Shown here: in pieces, positions 1-9,049 of the stretch
Numbering within the stretch: the stretch's first letter is position 1
How the letters are laid out: each line of letters opens with the position of its first letter
Made by a program: the position numbers and the translations under genes
NCBI GenBank assembly: GCA_964534995.1
Contig: CAZHSC010000022.1
Span: 1-46,601 of the forward strand
DNA from: JAJTFW01 sp964534995
GTDB taxonomy: Bacteria > Bacteroidota > Bacteroidia > AKYH767-A > OLB10
Direction: 5' to 3'
DNA: 46,601 nucleotides
The notes under the pieces: generated by a model
The model's input: only the letters and a program-made list of their open reading frames with translations
Database searches by the model: none
What the model was told of the DNA's origin: nothing

Positions 1-571
1 AATATTAATTAATTTTAAGTGAATAGGGATTTTAGTTGACAATAGTATTTTTGCTTCTGGCTTCTCGCTTTTTATAGCGCCCCTTAAAAACTCTGCGGCT
101 CAGCGGCTCTGCGAGAAACCAATGCTGTTGCTTTCCATTCGAAAAAAATGGGTTAACGACGAAATATTAATTATGATTTTAGGTGAATAAAGATTCTTGC
201 CATGATAGATACCAATGAATGCGGTGGCGATGGGGTTTATTTTGTGAATTTAATTACTGACTTCGAAAGTGTTTCGTTAAAACTATCAAATTGTAGGTGT
301 ATAGAGATTGTCGTCTCCGAAGGAATTTTCTTTTTTCACCACTGAGGCACTCAGAGCACTAAGGGGTCACGGAGGAATTTTCTTTAGGCTATAACTTTAT
401 ATTTATTCAAAACATTCATCATCCCGAGGCATCGGGACTTCAACTCATCAATTCATCAATTCCTCAATTCCAACTTTTCGATGCTGGGATTCTTTTCCGG
501 TAGCGCTCTAATTTGTACAAGATCAGCCTTTTGTTAAATTGGCATTGTCCGTTTTTGTATCTTTGTGGCCC
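1..571. other. Gene-free, repeat-rich intergenic region upstream of era
   Basis: No convincing coding frame is seen; the only open frame here runs antisense across the era start. The stretch contains an imperfect direct repeat (about 1-30 and 165-195, both beginning AATATTAATT and containing a GTGAATA core), a CTCTGCGN-type repeat patch at 91-120 ending GAGAAACC, and two copies of GGAATTTTCTTT near 320-333 and 374-386. The same GAGAAACC end recurs after the larger array at 1509-1610 on the other side of era. I see no RNA gene. Confidence 0.6.
530..565 (+). promoter_or_regulatory. Bacteroidota-type promoter of era
   Basis: A TTTG box at 530-533 and TATCTTTG at 558-565 fit the Bacteroidota -33/-7 consensus (TTTG and TAnnTTTG), with a slightly long spacer of 24 bp. 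Transcription would begin within a few bases of the ATG at 572, so the era mRNA would be nearly leaderless. This also argues against the upstream TTG start at 539, which would lie inside the promoter. Confidence 0.5.
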
Positions 572-1450
572 ATGTCGCATAAATCCGGTTTCGTAAATAT
601 CGTTGGAAAGCCCAATGTGGGCAAGAGTACCTTGCTTAACGCATTGATGGGCCAAGACTTATCGGTGGTAACTCCCAAAGCTCAAACCACCCGGCACAGG
701 ATAAAAGCCATCCTGAATCATGAAAATTACCAGGTGGTTTTTTCAGATACTCCCGGCATCATGAAACCCGCTTATAAACTACACGAGAAAATGTTACATG
801 CCGTGGAGGAGACGTTTACAGACGCCGATCTGATCCTTTTCGTCACGGAATTCGGGGATAAGAAATTGGAGGAAGACCTTGCAGTTAAACTTAAAAACAG
901 ACATGTCCCCTTGTTCGTGCTCTTGAATAAAGTGGATAAAGGCAATCAGGAAGATGTGGAAGCAGCCGTCCAACTCTGGAAGGAATTGTTGGATCCTGAA
1001 ATAGTATTGCCCGTTTCGGCATTGCATAATTTCCATTTGGATGTACTACTAAATAAAATTATTGAAGTACTGCCGGAAGGTCCCGCGTATTTCGATAAGG
1101 ATGAAGATATCAGCGATAGAAATACAAGGTTTTTCGTCACTGAAATTATCAGAGGGCGAATTCTTCAACAGTACCAAAAGGAAGTTCCCTATTCTGTTGA
1201 AGTGATCGTGACTGAATACAAGGAAAGCCCGGAAATAGACCGCATCAAAGTGGTGATCTATTGTGCCCGTGAATCGCAAAAGGCAATTCTTCTCGGACAT
1301 GGTGGTGCAGCCATTAAAAAGCTGGGGATAGATTCCAGAAAAAAGATTGAAGAATTTGTAGGAAAACAAGTCTATCTCGAAACCACTGTGAAAGTTGCCG
1401 ACGATTGGCGCGATAACGATAAAATGTTAAAACGTTTTGGGTACGAGTAA
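572..1450 (+). CDS. era: GTPase Era, ribosome assembly factor
   Basis: Era binds the 3' end of 16S rRNA and acts in 30S subunit maturation at the membrane/cytosol boundary. From the ATG at 572 the protein is 292 aa, usual for Era. The G1 loop GKPNVGKS lies at residues 12-19, followed by the DTPG G3 motif (about residue 60) and NKVD G4 (about 118). The C-terminal third is a KH RNA-binding domain with the GHGGAAIKKLG-type loop. The frame is open back to a TTG at 539, but that start overlaps the promoter -7 box and adds residues not typical of Era. It stands alone, with der downstream after a 245-bp repeat-bearing spacer; both encode ribosome-assembly GTPases. Confidence 0.97.
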   Translation: MSHKSGFVNIVGKPNVGKSTLLNALMGQDLSVVTPKAQTTRHRIKAILNHENYQVVFSDTPGIMKPAYKLHEKMLHAVEETFTDADLILFVTEFGDKKLEEDLAVKLKNRHVPLFVLLNKVDKGNQEDVEAAVQLWKELLDPEIVLPVSALHNFHLDVLLNKIIEVLPEGPAYFDKDEDISDRNTRFFVTEIIRGRILQQYQKEVPYSVEVIVTEYKESPEIDRIKVVIYCARESQKAILLGHGGAAIKKLGIDSRKKIEEFVGKQVYLETTVKVADDWRDNDKMLKRFGYE

Positions 1451-1508
1451 ACTGAAATAACTAAGTGAACGGGAAAGTTATTTTTTTGCGTTCTCTAATT
1501 GAAGTTTC

Positions 1509-1610
1509 CTCTGCGTCTCTGCGTCTCTGCATCTCTGCATCTCTGCGTCTCTGCGTCTCTGCATCTCTGCATCTCTGTGTCTCTGCGTCTCTGCGTCTCT
1601 GCGAGAAACC
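1509..1610. repeat. 12-copy 8-bp tandem repeat (CTCTGCGT/CTCTGCAT)
   Basis: Twelve consecutive 8-bp units run from 1509 to 1604. The last two bases of each unit alternate in pairs: GT GT AT AT, then GT GT AT AT again, then GT GT GT GA with a TGTGT variant in the ninth unit. This gives a 32-bp higher-order period. The array ends in GAGAAACC, as does the short related patch at 91-120. It lies between era and der, in no reading frame I consider real. Confidence 0.85.
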
Positions 1611-1695
1611 TCTAAAATCTTGAAATAAAGAAAAATTAATAGTGAAATAAAAATCGATTGATGGTTAGGTCAATCGCGAATAAAGAAAAGAATTC

Positions 1696-3015
1696 ATGGC
1701 CAATATCGTTGCCATTGTGGGCCGCCCCAATGTAGGAAAATCAACATTTTTTAATCGTTTAACCGAGTCGCGCAAAGCCATCGTCGACGAATCAGCAGGC
1801 GTGACCCGCGACCGCCACTATGGTAAGGCAGAGTGGACAGGCCGTACTTTTTCCGTTATTGATACCGGTGGATATGTTGTAGGCTCCGATGACATCTTTG
1901 AAAAGGAAATAAGGAAACAGGTAGATCTTGCCGTTGATGAAGCCAATATCATTCTATTTCTTGTGGATGTGGCAGACGGGTTGACCGATCTGGACAAGGA
2001 AGTAGCCAACCGGCTGCGCCGTTCGGGTAAGAAGATTTTCCTTGTAGCCAATAAGGTGGACAGTTCGGCCAGGATTCACGATATACATGAGTTTTACGCT
2101 TTAGGTCTGGGAGAACCCTATGCTATTTCGGGCATGAGCGGAAGTGGTACCGGTGAATTGCTCGATGCCATGGTAGCTGCTTTTGATGCCGATGATGTGA
2201 CAGAACCGGAACTTCCACGCCTCGCCATCATCGGACAACCCAATGTGGGAAAATCATCCCTGCTCAATACATTGATAGGGGAGGAAAGAAGCATCGTAAC
2301 GCCCATGGCCGGCACCACACGTGATACTATTTATAAAAGATACAATAGCTTTGGATTTGATTTTTTACTGATTGACACCGCCGGACTCAGGAAAAAAAGA
2401 AACGTAACCGAAGACCTTGAATTTTATTCGGTCATGCGGTCCATTCGTGCTCTTGAAGAATCGGATGTATGTTTGCTGATGATTGATGCCACGGCCGGGA
2501 TCACTTCTCAGGACCTTAAAATTTTTCACCTCTGTGAAAGAAACAGAAAAGGAGTGGTTATTTTAGTGAACAAATGGGATCTGGTAGAAAAGGATACCCA
2601 TTCTGCAAAGAAGATGGAAGACTCCATCCTGGAGAGAATTGCCCCTTTCGAAGATGTTCCGGTGCTCTTTACATCCGTCTTGACAAAGCAAAGGGTGCAT
2701 AAAGCGCTTGAAACGGCGGTAAACGTTTTTAAAAATAAAACAAAGAAAATATCCACATCTCAGTTAAATAAAATTCTACTGCCTTATATTGAGAATTATC
2801 CGCCGCCTGCCGTGAAGGGGAAAAATATAAATATCAAGTATATCACACAATTGCCCGGATATTCACCCACCTTTGCTTTTTTCTGTAATTATCCACAGTA
2901 TGTTCAGGCCTCCTATAAGCGTTACCTTGAGAATAAAATCAGAGAGCATTTTGATTTCCGGGGAGTTCCATTAACCCTTTACTTCCGCAGTAAAGAAAAG
3001 AATAAGGAAAGCTGA
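1696..3015 (+). CDS. der: GTPase Der (EngA), 50S ribosome assembly
   Basis: Der is a double GTPase needed for large ribosomal subunit assembly. The 439-aa protein begins MANIVAIVGRPNVGKST, the first P-loop at residues 9-17. A DTGG G3 motif and NKVD G4 motif follow, then an acidic linker near 170. The second G domain has GQPNVGKSS near residue 180, DTAGLRKKR and NKWD. The C-terminal KH-like domain occupies roughly 350-439. Length and domain order match the family. The TGA stop at 3013-3015 lies 4 bp from the stop of the convergent patatin gene, with no terminator hairpin visible between them. Confidence 0.97.
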   Translation: MANIVAIVGRPNVGKSTFFNRLTESRKAIVDESAGVTRDRHYGKAEWTGRTFSVIDTGGYVVGSDDIFEKEIRKQVDLAVDEANIILFLVDVADGLTDLDKEVANRLRRSGKKIFLVANKVDSSARIHDIHEFYALGLGEPYAISGMSGSGTGELLDAMVAAFDADDVTEPELPRLAIIGQPNVGKSSLLNTLIGEERSIVTPMAGTTRDTIYKRYNSFGFDFLLIDTAGLRKKRNVTEDLEFYSVMRSIRALEESDVCLLMIDATAGITSQDLKIFHLCERNRKGVVILVNKWDLVEKDTHSAKKMEDSILERIAPFEDVPVLFTSVLTKQRVHKALETAVNVFKNKTKKISTSQLNKILLPYIENYPPPAVKGKNINIKYITQLPGYSPTFAFFCNYPQYVQASYKRYLENKIREHFDFRGVPLTLYFRSKEKNKES

Positions 3016-3019
3016 CCTA

Positions 3020-5320
3020 TTATTGCAGGCTTCTTCTGTTAAACAGTAGATAACCGAGGTGAAAGAGGATTGAAATTTCATTTTCCCTTCCTTCGATATA
3101 GTTTCCTGCAACACTTACCGGGCCCAGCGGACTATAATATACCGCGTTGAGGGATGCAATAAAATACCTTTTATTAAAGGCGTCTCCGTAATAGGGTTTA
3201 TAATTTCCCCGTTTCAGTATTTCCTGAAAAGGCTGATAAGCAAAAGTTTCAAGACGTAGATTGAAATTTTCAGTGATACGGAAAATGTTTTTAAGACCAA
3301 TCGCCAGGTAGTTATGCGTCCGGTATTTTTCTATAAACAAAGTTTGCGTTTCCGGGATCGGTTGAAAGCCCTGTGTTTGTGATTTAGTAGCTATGTAATT
3401 GCTCAGGAATGGCATATTGGTGAAATTCATTTCCATATAAAATCCGCTTTTATACCATTTCACCGTTTTGAAATAATTTTCATAACGTGTACTCACCTGA
3501 AACCAGGTAACTTTTTCTTTAACGGTATCCAGCACAACCTGCGTACTTCCGGGTTTGGTAAGTTCTTCAGCGTAACTGTACCTGGTTCTGATTTCAAAAA
3601 ATGTTCCGTCATTCGGATACATTTTTTTGTTCAGTGTGTTTCTCTCAAAGTGTAAAAAGGCCGAATAACCTTCCAGCGAAGTTTCATCAGCGGTATCTTT
3701 TTCACTGAAGTTTCTGGTGAGATAATAACGGTCAATATTCCTGAAAGCATTGGCACCCCCGAGCAGTTTGCCTTCATTTCTGACAGGGATGCCCAGTGTA
3801 AGGGCGTAATTTCTTTCGTTTTGTACTAAAAAGGAAGGCTTAATATCCGTAAAAAAGGAAGTGCTGCTTTTAAAGTAATCAAATTTGCTGATTGTAAAAG
3901 AGGGTTCCGCGAAAAAAGGAAAGCGGCCGGGGATGTCAAGCCTCATTTTTATCTGAGCGGAATTATACAGCTTTCCGAAATATAGATTGCTCATAATACG
4001 GATACTTTGTTGTCCCCAGAAATTATGTTTGATACCGATAAATCCGGTATTGATGGGCCTGGAAGAAACGATGCCACCAAAGTCAACCGAAAGCCCTTTG
4101 CTCTTTCGTACATCCACATGCAGGTCATATTCTCCGCTGGTATTGTTATAGATAAGTCTGGGAAACAGATACACCTGGTTCTCATCCGCCACCAGTCTGA
4201 ACCAGTTTTTACGGAGTTGTTTCAGATTGAGGCACTGGTTTTTCGGATTCAATACAGCGCGGATGTATTCTGCCTGGTCATCATTTACACCATACACATA
4301 AATTCTGTCAACCGTGATGTTAAATCCTGATTGCTGCAGGTGCTTTCGTTTGGCCTGCAGGGTTTCACTGTCTGATTTTCTGACTATGGAAGCTTTGATC
4401 AGTGGGATAAGCCTTTTGGTGCAGGCATAACCACTGTCAATGGTGGCGGCAACGGCGTTGAAGTCAAAAGTGCTGATATTGCTTATCTGAGGTTCAATTA
4501 AGATGTCATTATTTCTCGGTACTGCATAAACGGTAGTTTGTGTGATCATGGTTTTCAGCTGGCTGAGGAAGTTGCCGGCTGAAGGGATTTCGGGTACACC
4601 CGCTACACTCACCCCCAGTATAATATCCGGCTGGAAGGTTTTTAGCATGATGTCAGTGGGGAAGTTGTTGTATATACCCCCGTCATATAAAATATTTTCG
4701 CCGATCAGTACCGGTGAAAAGTAAAAAGGAAATGCCATGCTTGCCCTTACCGCCTGTGCAAGATCACCTTTCGAAAAAACAACCGGTTTTTTGGCCGTGA
4801 TATCGGCAGCTACACAACGGAAGGGAACCAGCAGGCTGTCAAAATCATAATTGGCGATGGCAGATGGTGAAGCCATCTTGTCCATGAGTACAAAGTCAAT
4901 CTCTGCCGGATTGATCACATTGCTGGGCAGGTGGGTCCTGAGGATGGAATCCAGTTGTAGTTTGATGCTCACCCAGGAAGCATCATCGGGATTTTTAAGG
5001 TAGTAGTATTTGTTTTCTTCATCAAAGATTCCGGCAGCCCATTTGATGAAATCTTTGCTGGTCATTACCTGCTTAATCTGATCGGGGGGTAAGCCTATCG
5101 CATACATACTGCCTATAAGCGCCCCGGCCGAGGTGCCGGTGATATAATCAATTGGGATATTTTCCTCTTCCAGCGCCTTAATAACGCCCAGGTGTGCCAT
5201 ACCCCTTACCCCGCCACCGCTCAAAACAAGCCCCACCTTTTGTGAAAGGGCGGAAAAACTGAGTAAGCAGGGTACCAGAATAAGACATATTGTTCTGGTT
5301 AAACGGTGGATGCGAAACAC
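3020..5320 (-). CDS. Patatin-like phospholipase with POTRA/Omp85-like C-terminus (type Vd-like)
   Basis: Numbered from the GTG at 5320, a hydrophobic signal segment spans about residues 8-26. The patatin domain follows, with oxyanion motif GGGVRG (35-40), nucleophile motif GTSAG (Ser64) and catalytic DGG (Asp near 213), so the Ser-Asp dyad is intact. About 300-400 looks like a POTRA-type module (VDRIYVYGVNDDQAEYIRAV), and the remainder is a strand-rich barrel-like region ending near NRRSLQ. This order matches the PlpD/FplA class of type Vd autotransporters, where a surface lipase is carried by its own barrel. The frame also has a TTG start at 5335; no ATG suits. It is last in a likely minus-strand operon, 11-26 bp after the BtuF-like gene. 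Substrate is unknown. Confidence 0.85.
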   Translation of the reverse strand: MFRIHRLTRTICLILVPCLLSFSALSQKVGLVLSGGGVRGMAHLGVIKALEEENIPIDYITGTSAGALIGSMYAIGLPPDQIKQVMTSKDFIKWAAGIFDEENKYYYLKNPDDASWVSIKLQLDSILRTHLPSNVINPAEIDFVLMDKMASPSAIANYDFDSLLVPFRCVAADITAKKPVVFSKGDLAQAVRASMAFPFYFSPVLIGENILYDGGIYNNFPTDIMLKTFQPDIILGVSVAGVPEIPSAGNFLSQLKTMITQTTVYAVPRNNDILIEPQISNISTFDFNAVAATIDSGYACTKRLIPLIKASIVRKSDSETLQAKRKHLQQSGFNITVDRIYVYGVNDDQAEYIRAVLNPKNQCLNLKQLRKNWFRLVADENQVYLFPRLIYNNTSGEYDLHVDVRKSKGLSVDFGGIVSSRPINTGFIGIKHNFWGQQSIRIMSNLYFGKLYNSAQIKMRLDIPGRFPFFAEPSFTISKFDYFKSSTSFFTDIKPSFLVQNERNYALTLGIPVRNEGKLLGGANAFRNIDRYYLTRNFSEKDTADETSLEGYSAFLHFERNTLNKKMYPNDGTFFEIRTRYSYAEELTKPGSTQVVLDTVKEKVTWFQVSTRYENYFKTVKWYKSGFYMEMNFTNMPFLSNYIATKSQTQGFQPIPETQTLFIEKYRTHNYLAIGLKNIFRITENFNLRLETFAYQPFQEILKRGNYKPYYGDAFNKRYFIASLNAVYYSPLGPVSVAGNYIEGRENEISILFHLGYLLFNRRSLQ

Positions 5321-5346
5321 AGTGTAAAAATACAATAAAGCTTTGC

Positions 5347-6168
5347 TTAAAGAAGTTCCGGAAGGGTGTTCAGCAGGGATTTGAAGTATGAAGGGGCGTT
5401 TTTCAGTCGTGAACCGTACCAGCTGAAATATTCTCCGTCAACAAGGACTACACGGCCGGGGGGGAGTATTTCTGAGAAGAGCTGTCTGTGTTCTTCTTTA
5501 AAGGGATATGGTTCTGACGACAGGAACAGGAAATCGGGCTTCGCATCAGCGAGTTCAGGTAAAGTAACGACAGGGTATCGTGTCCGTTGCATACAGTTTT
5601 TAAGCCCGCAACACCGGATCATGGCTCCGATAAATGTGTCGTCAGCGGCTACCATCCAGGGGTCTTCCCAGATCATGTAGGCGACGCTGGCGCCTTTGTT
5701 TTTATATGAACCGGCACATTTCTTTAATTCACCAAATTTGTTTTCAATGTCGATTGCCAGTATTTCCGCTCTTTCCCTCCGGTCCGTCATAGCTCCAACG
5801 GCCCTGATCATATCCAGTGCATCCTCCAGTGTGCTGATGTCACTTACCCATACGGGAAACCGCTCCATCAGGGGGAGCAATCCATCCAGGGTATTTTCTT
5901 CCTTATTCGCCAGAATCAAATCGGGCGATAGATCGATTATTCCCTGAATTTTAAAATCTTTGGTACCGCCCACTCTTTGCCGGGTCCTATACCATTCATC
6001 GGGATGAATACAAAATTTGGTGATGCCCTTAACTTCTTTGTCCAGGCCCAGATCAAACAACAATTCAGTTTGAGAAGGTACCAGTGAAACGATATTTTGT
6101 ACGGGTTTGCGGATGCTGACCAGCCTGCCGGTCTGGTCCTTGAAAAGTTCCCCTTTAACGGTTTGCAT
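5347..6168 (-). CDS. Helical-backbone metal receptor, BtuF-like (cobalamin/metal-binding) protein
   Basis: The 273-aa protein has the fold signature of periplasmic BtuF/FhuD-type binding proteins: an N-terminal VSLVPSQTELLFDLGL segment, the region DLSPDLILANKEEN, a long linking helix (about 130-160) and a C-terminal lobe. BtuF proteins deliver corrinoids or metal chelates to an ABC importer. Two oddities are visible. There is no signal peptide (it begins MQTVKGELFKDQTGR), and no permease or ATPase gene is adjacent. It sits 22 bp after a CBS-domain PLP enzyme and 11-26 bp before the patatin gene. A cytosolic binding role or an unusual export route are both possible; the ligand is not deducible. 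Confidence 0.8.
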   Translation of the reverse strand: MQTVKGELFKDQTGRLVSIRKPVQNIVSLVPSQTELLFDLGLDKEVKGITKFCIHPDEWYRTRQRVGGTKDFKIQGIIDLSPDLILANKEENTLDGLLPLMERFPVWVSDISTLEDALDMIRAVGAMTDRRERAEILAIDIENKFGELKKCAGSYKNKGASVAYMIWEDPWMVAADDTFIGAMIRCCGLKNCMQRTRYPVVTLPELADAKPDFLFLSSEPYPFKEEHRQLFSEILPPGRVVLVDGEYFSWYGSRLKNAPSYFKSLLNTLPELL

Positions 6169-6190
6169 GCGCTTAAAAGTGAGTTTACAT

Positions 6191-7558
6191 TCAACGGATC
6201 ATTATTTCAGCCAGGTCAGAACGCGTGATGATGTAATTTCTGTCGCGTTTAAAATCCTTTACCAAAACAGCTTCATATTCGCCGGAAACCATTTTTGAAA
6301 GGGTTTCTACAGGCGTGGTGATGTCAACAAAGGGTAATGCCCCGCTCATGATTTCCTCCACCACAATATCTTTCTTGTCAGGGTGCTGAATCAACAGGTT
6401 CATGATTTTATTTTCAAAGATGGAACCTACAATTCTTCCGTCGGAAGTAACCGGAAGCTGGCTGAAATTATTTTCCATCATCACTTTGAGGGCATGACCC
6501 GCAGTTTCATGCTTTTCAACGCTGGTTAATTCAATGTTCCTTCTTCCAGAAACGATATCTTCGGCGGTCATTCCTGATTTATCCAGGTAACCCATTTTCC
6601 GCATCCAGTCATCATTGAATATTTTACCGATATACCGCGTACCGTGGTCATGAAATATGATCACTACAACATCGTCCTTTTTCAGTTGATCTTTTAACTG
6701 AATCAGTCCGGCAAGCGCCGATCCTGCGGAATAGCCAACCCAAATGCCTTCCTGCCTGCAAAGTTCGCGGGTCATGACGGCGGCATCCTTGTCGGTTACC
6801 TTTTCAAAATGATCGATTACCTTGAAGTCATAATTTTTCGGGATAAAATCTTCTCCTATCCCTTCCGTTACATATGGGTATATTTCGTTTTTATCCAGTT
6901 TTCCGGTTTCATGGTATTTCTTAAGTGCCGATCCATAGGTGTCGATGGCCCATATTTTAACAGCCGGGTTTTTTTCTTTCAGATACATTCCGGTACCAGT
7001 AATAGTGCCACCGGTACCCGCGCCCACCACCAGGTGTGTGATTTTCCCTTCTGTTTGATTCCATATTTCCGGTCCGGTTTGTTCATAGTGCGCCTGCCGG
7101 TTTGATAAGTTGTCGTATTGATTCGGATAAAAGGAATTTGGGATCTCCCTGTTTAACCTGGCTGCCACGGAATAGTAGGAGCGGGGATCTTCCGGTTCAA
7201 CATTGGTTGGACAAACGATCACATCGGCTCCAAAGGCTTTCAAAGCATCTACTTTTTCTTTGGATTGCTTATCCGTTGTGGTGAAAATACACTTATAACC
7301 TTTCACAATGGCAGCGATGGCCAGTCCCATTCCGGTATTGCCGCTGGTGCCTTCAATGATGGTGCCTCCGGGTTTTAATATTCCGGCTGCTTCAGCATCT
7401 TCAATCATTTTTAGCGCCATCCTGTCCTTGATGGAGTTGCCCGGATTAAATGTTTCCACTTTGGCAAGTACAGTGGCGGGAACCGAGGATACTATTTTAT
7501 TGAGTTTTACAAGCGGAGTGTTTCCAATTGCTTCCAGTATGTTGTTGCAGATTTTCAT
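6191..7558 (-). CDS. PLP-dependent cystathionine beta-synthase/cysteine synthase with C-terminal CBS pair
   Basis: The protein belongs to the fold-type II PLP enzymes that condense serine or O-acetylserine with homocysteine or sulphide. From the ATG at 7558 it is 455 aa. The PLP lysine is in GNSIKDR (Lys44), the phosphate loop GTSGNTG is at 70-76, and a glycine-rich GAGTGGTITGTG lies near 185-195. After about residue 320 come two CBS domains (VEKHETAGHALKVMMENNFSQLPV and a second ending near ITRSDLAEIMIR), giving the length and layout of CBS enzymes rather than CysK. A TTG codon at 7564 extends the frame but the ATG is preferred. It heads the minus-strand operon; a box one mismatch from TAnnTTTG lies at 7647-7654. 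ahcY, at 13641, makes homocysteine, a plausible substrate. Confidence 0.88.
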   Translation of the reverse strand: MKICNNILEAIGNTPLVKLNKIVSSVPATVLAKVETFNPGNSIKDRMALKMIEDAEAAGILKPGGTIIEGTSGNTGMGLAIAAIVKGYKCIFTTTDKQSKEKVDALKAFGADVIVCPTNVEPEDPRSYYSVAARLNREIPNSFYPNQYDNLSNRQAHYEQTGPEIWNQTEGKITHLVVGAGTGGTITGTGMYLKEKNPAVKIWAIDTYGSALKKYHETGKLDKNEIYPYVTEGIGEDFIPKNYDFKVIDHFEKVTDKDAAVMTRELCRQEGIWVGYSAGSALAGLIQLKDQLKKDDVVVIIFHDHGTRYIGKIFNDDWMRKMGYLDKSGMTAEDIVSGRRNIELTSVEKHETAGHALKVMMENNFSQLPVTSDGRIVGSIFENKIMNLLIQHPDKKDIVVEEIMSGALPFVDITTPVETLSKMVSGEYEAVLVKDFKRDRNYIITRSDLAEIMIR

Positions 7559-7723
7559 TGCCAATGGGGTTGTTATTGCCGGTTAATAATTCTATGCTTG
7601 TCTTGATTCAGGCGAAAACAGGATTTTATCATTCTGTTTTCCGGCTGCGAAGGTAATCATCGCTTTGCTCATTGAAAAATATTAGTGGACCGGAAGTTCG
7701 GGTTATTGCTTAATATGGTTTCA

Positions 7724-8290
7724 TCACCGGGTTCCCTGCCTGTTGGTGGCATCCGGTGAAACCGGGCATTGAAGCTTCAAAAACGCAAGTATGATCCTGA
7801 TAGCCCTTTCTGTCCTTTCTGGTCCGTTACCAAATATTAACCTGAAGTGCAGGTGGGTATTTACGAGGTGCCTGTAATACAGTGAAAACAGTTCCTTTCT
7901 GGCATGTGGGTGCTCCCTTAATGGGTCTTCTTTCCAGGCTAAGTCTATATCCGTCAGCAGGAATAAATCATAGGGACGTGATTTTTCTTCCGTAACTATC
8001 CATTCATCGCACCGGTGATATTTGTATTCACTCCAGATTTTAATTACCAGCAAAGTGGTGTCGCATATCAACATCCCGGGATTTTGATATAATGCCATAT
8101 CTTCAGCTTCCACCTGTCTTAGCGCAATTTTTTTCAGATCTTCGAAAGTGTAGTCCCTTTCAAGATGCATAAGGTAGTCCCGCGAAACCTCGGGCACCAG
8201 CGGGCAGTTAAAGTAAGCGGCCAGTTCCTGACTTAATACGGTTTTACCGGTACTCTCCGGTCCAACGATAGCGATTTTGAGGGTCTTCAT
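7724..8290 (-). CDS. NadR-type nucleotide kinase (ribosylnicotinamide kinase-like ATPase)
   Basis: The 188-aa protein begins MKTLKIAIVGPESTGKT, a P-loop (GPESTGKT) typical of the kinase domain of NadR, which phosphorylates nicotinamide riboside. The later segment DLFLLTDIDLAWKEDPLREHP also matches that family. The N-terminal adenylyltransferase domain of full NadR is absent, so only the kinase step is predicted. The ATG at 8290 overlaps the pnuC stop as ATGA, which implies translational coupling and decides this start over a longer frame reaching 8332. A kinase would trap riboside brought in by PnuC. Some PnuC homologues carry thiamine instead; no thiamine gene or TPP riboswitch is seen here. 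Confidence 0.83.
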   Translation of the reverse strand: MKTLKIAIVGPESTGKTVLSQELAAYFNCPLVPEVSRDYLMHLERDYTFEDLKKIALRQVEAEDMALYQNPGMLICDTTLLVIKIWSEYKYHRCDEWIVTEEKSRPYDLFLLTDIDLAWKEDPLREHPHARKELFSLYYRHLVNTHLHFRLIFGNGPERTERAIRIILAFLKLQCPVSPDATNRQGTR

Positions 8291-8868
8291 GGCCTGTCGC
8301 TTCCTGAAACTGTTTGTAACTCTTTTTTCCACTGAAAAAATCCCATAAACGACAATAATAAATATACTGTGAAGAGGATTGCATAGAGCAGCAGGGATTT
8401 CTCAATATAAATGATGATGTAGATACAGTTTACGATCATCCACAATATCCAGTTTTCAATTTTCTTTCGTGCAATGAGGTATTGGGCCGTAAATGCCAGT
8501 GCAGTTGCGAAACTATCCGGCCAAGGATAGGATGCCTGCGTATACGTTTTTAGGACCATGCCCAACAAGAGAGTAAACAGGATGCTTACTGCGGCGCAAA
8601 GTAAACCCTCCCTGGTTTCAAGATGGCTTACCGGCAGTGTTTTTTTGAATTTTAATGGCCGGTTCCAGGAATACCACCCATATGACAGAAGGATCATGTA
8701 CATCACCTGTTGCAGACTGTCGGCATATAATTTTTGTGTTAAAAAGATATAGAAAGAAATACCTACATTCACAAGTCCGACCGGAAAGCACCAGATCTTC
8801 TGTTTCATCGTAAGCCATATGCCCGATATCCCGGTGATGAACGCAGCTATTTCCAGCACTTGTTGCAT
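8287..8868 (-). CDS. pnuC: PnuC-family nicotinamide riboside transporter
   Basis: A 193-aa integral membrane protein with about seven hydrophobic segments. It has the PnuC features of an early GIWLTMKQKIWCFPVGLVNV stretch, a QVMYMILLSYGWYSWNR segment and a late WILWMIVNCIYIIIY segment. PnuC proteins are facilitators driven by intracellular phosphorylation of the substrate, here supplied by the overlapping NadR-type kinase gene. A TATGTTTG -7 box on the minus strand (8884-8891) lies about 16 bp before the ATG at 8868, so the mRNA leader would be very short. Substrate is inferred from the kinase partner. Confidence 0.9.
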   Translation of the reverse strand: MQQVLEIAAFITGISGIWLTMKQKIWCFPVGLVNVGISFYIFLTQKLYADSLQQVMYMILLSYGWYSWNRPLKFKKTLPVSHLETREGLLCAAVSILFTLLLGMVLKTYTQASYPWPDSFATALAFTAQYLIARKKIENWILWMIVNCIYIIIYIEKSLLLYAILFTVYLLLSFMGFFQWKKELQTVSGSDRP

Positions 8869-8883
8869 GTTATTTTAGCCCTG

Positions 8884-8891
8884 CAAACATA
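8884..8891 (-). promoter_or_regulatory. -7 box of the pnuC operon
   Basis: The minus strand reads TATGTTTG, matching TAnnTTTG, just upstream of pnuC. No clear -33 TTG is seen at the expected distance, so confidence is moderate. Confidence 0.4.
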
Positions 8892-9049
8892 CAGCCTTCC
8901 GGATTCATTGCCCCTGGGCTTCACCCTAAAGTCTTTCCTTTGGTTTGTATTTTACCTATAGGCATTAGATTGTGATTATTTAAACATATTGATTTACAAA
9001 TACAAACAAACTTGAACTATTCTAAGAATTGTATTATGAAAAGAAATGC

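Noticed and set aside
539..571. Upstream TTG start of Era
   Set aside because: Overlaps the -7 box TATCTTTG and adds residues not expected in Era; the ATG at 572 gives the usual protein.
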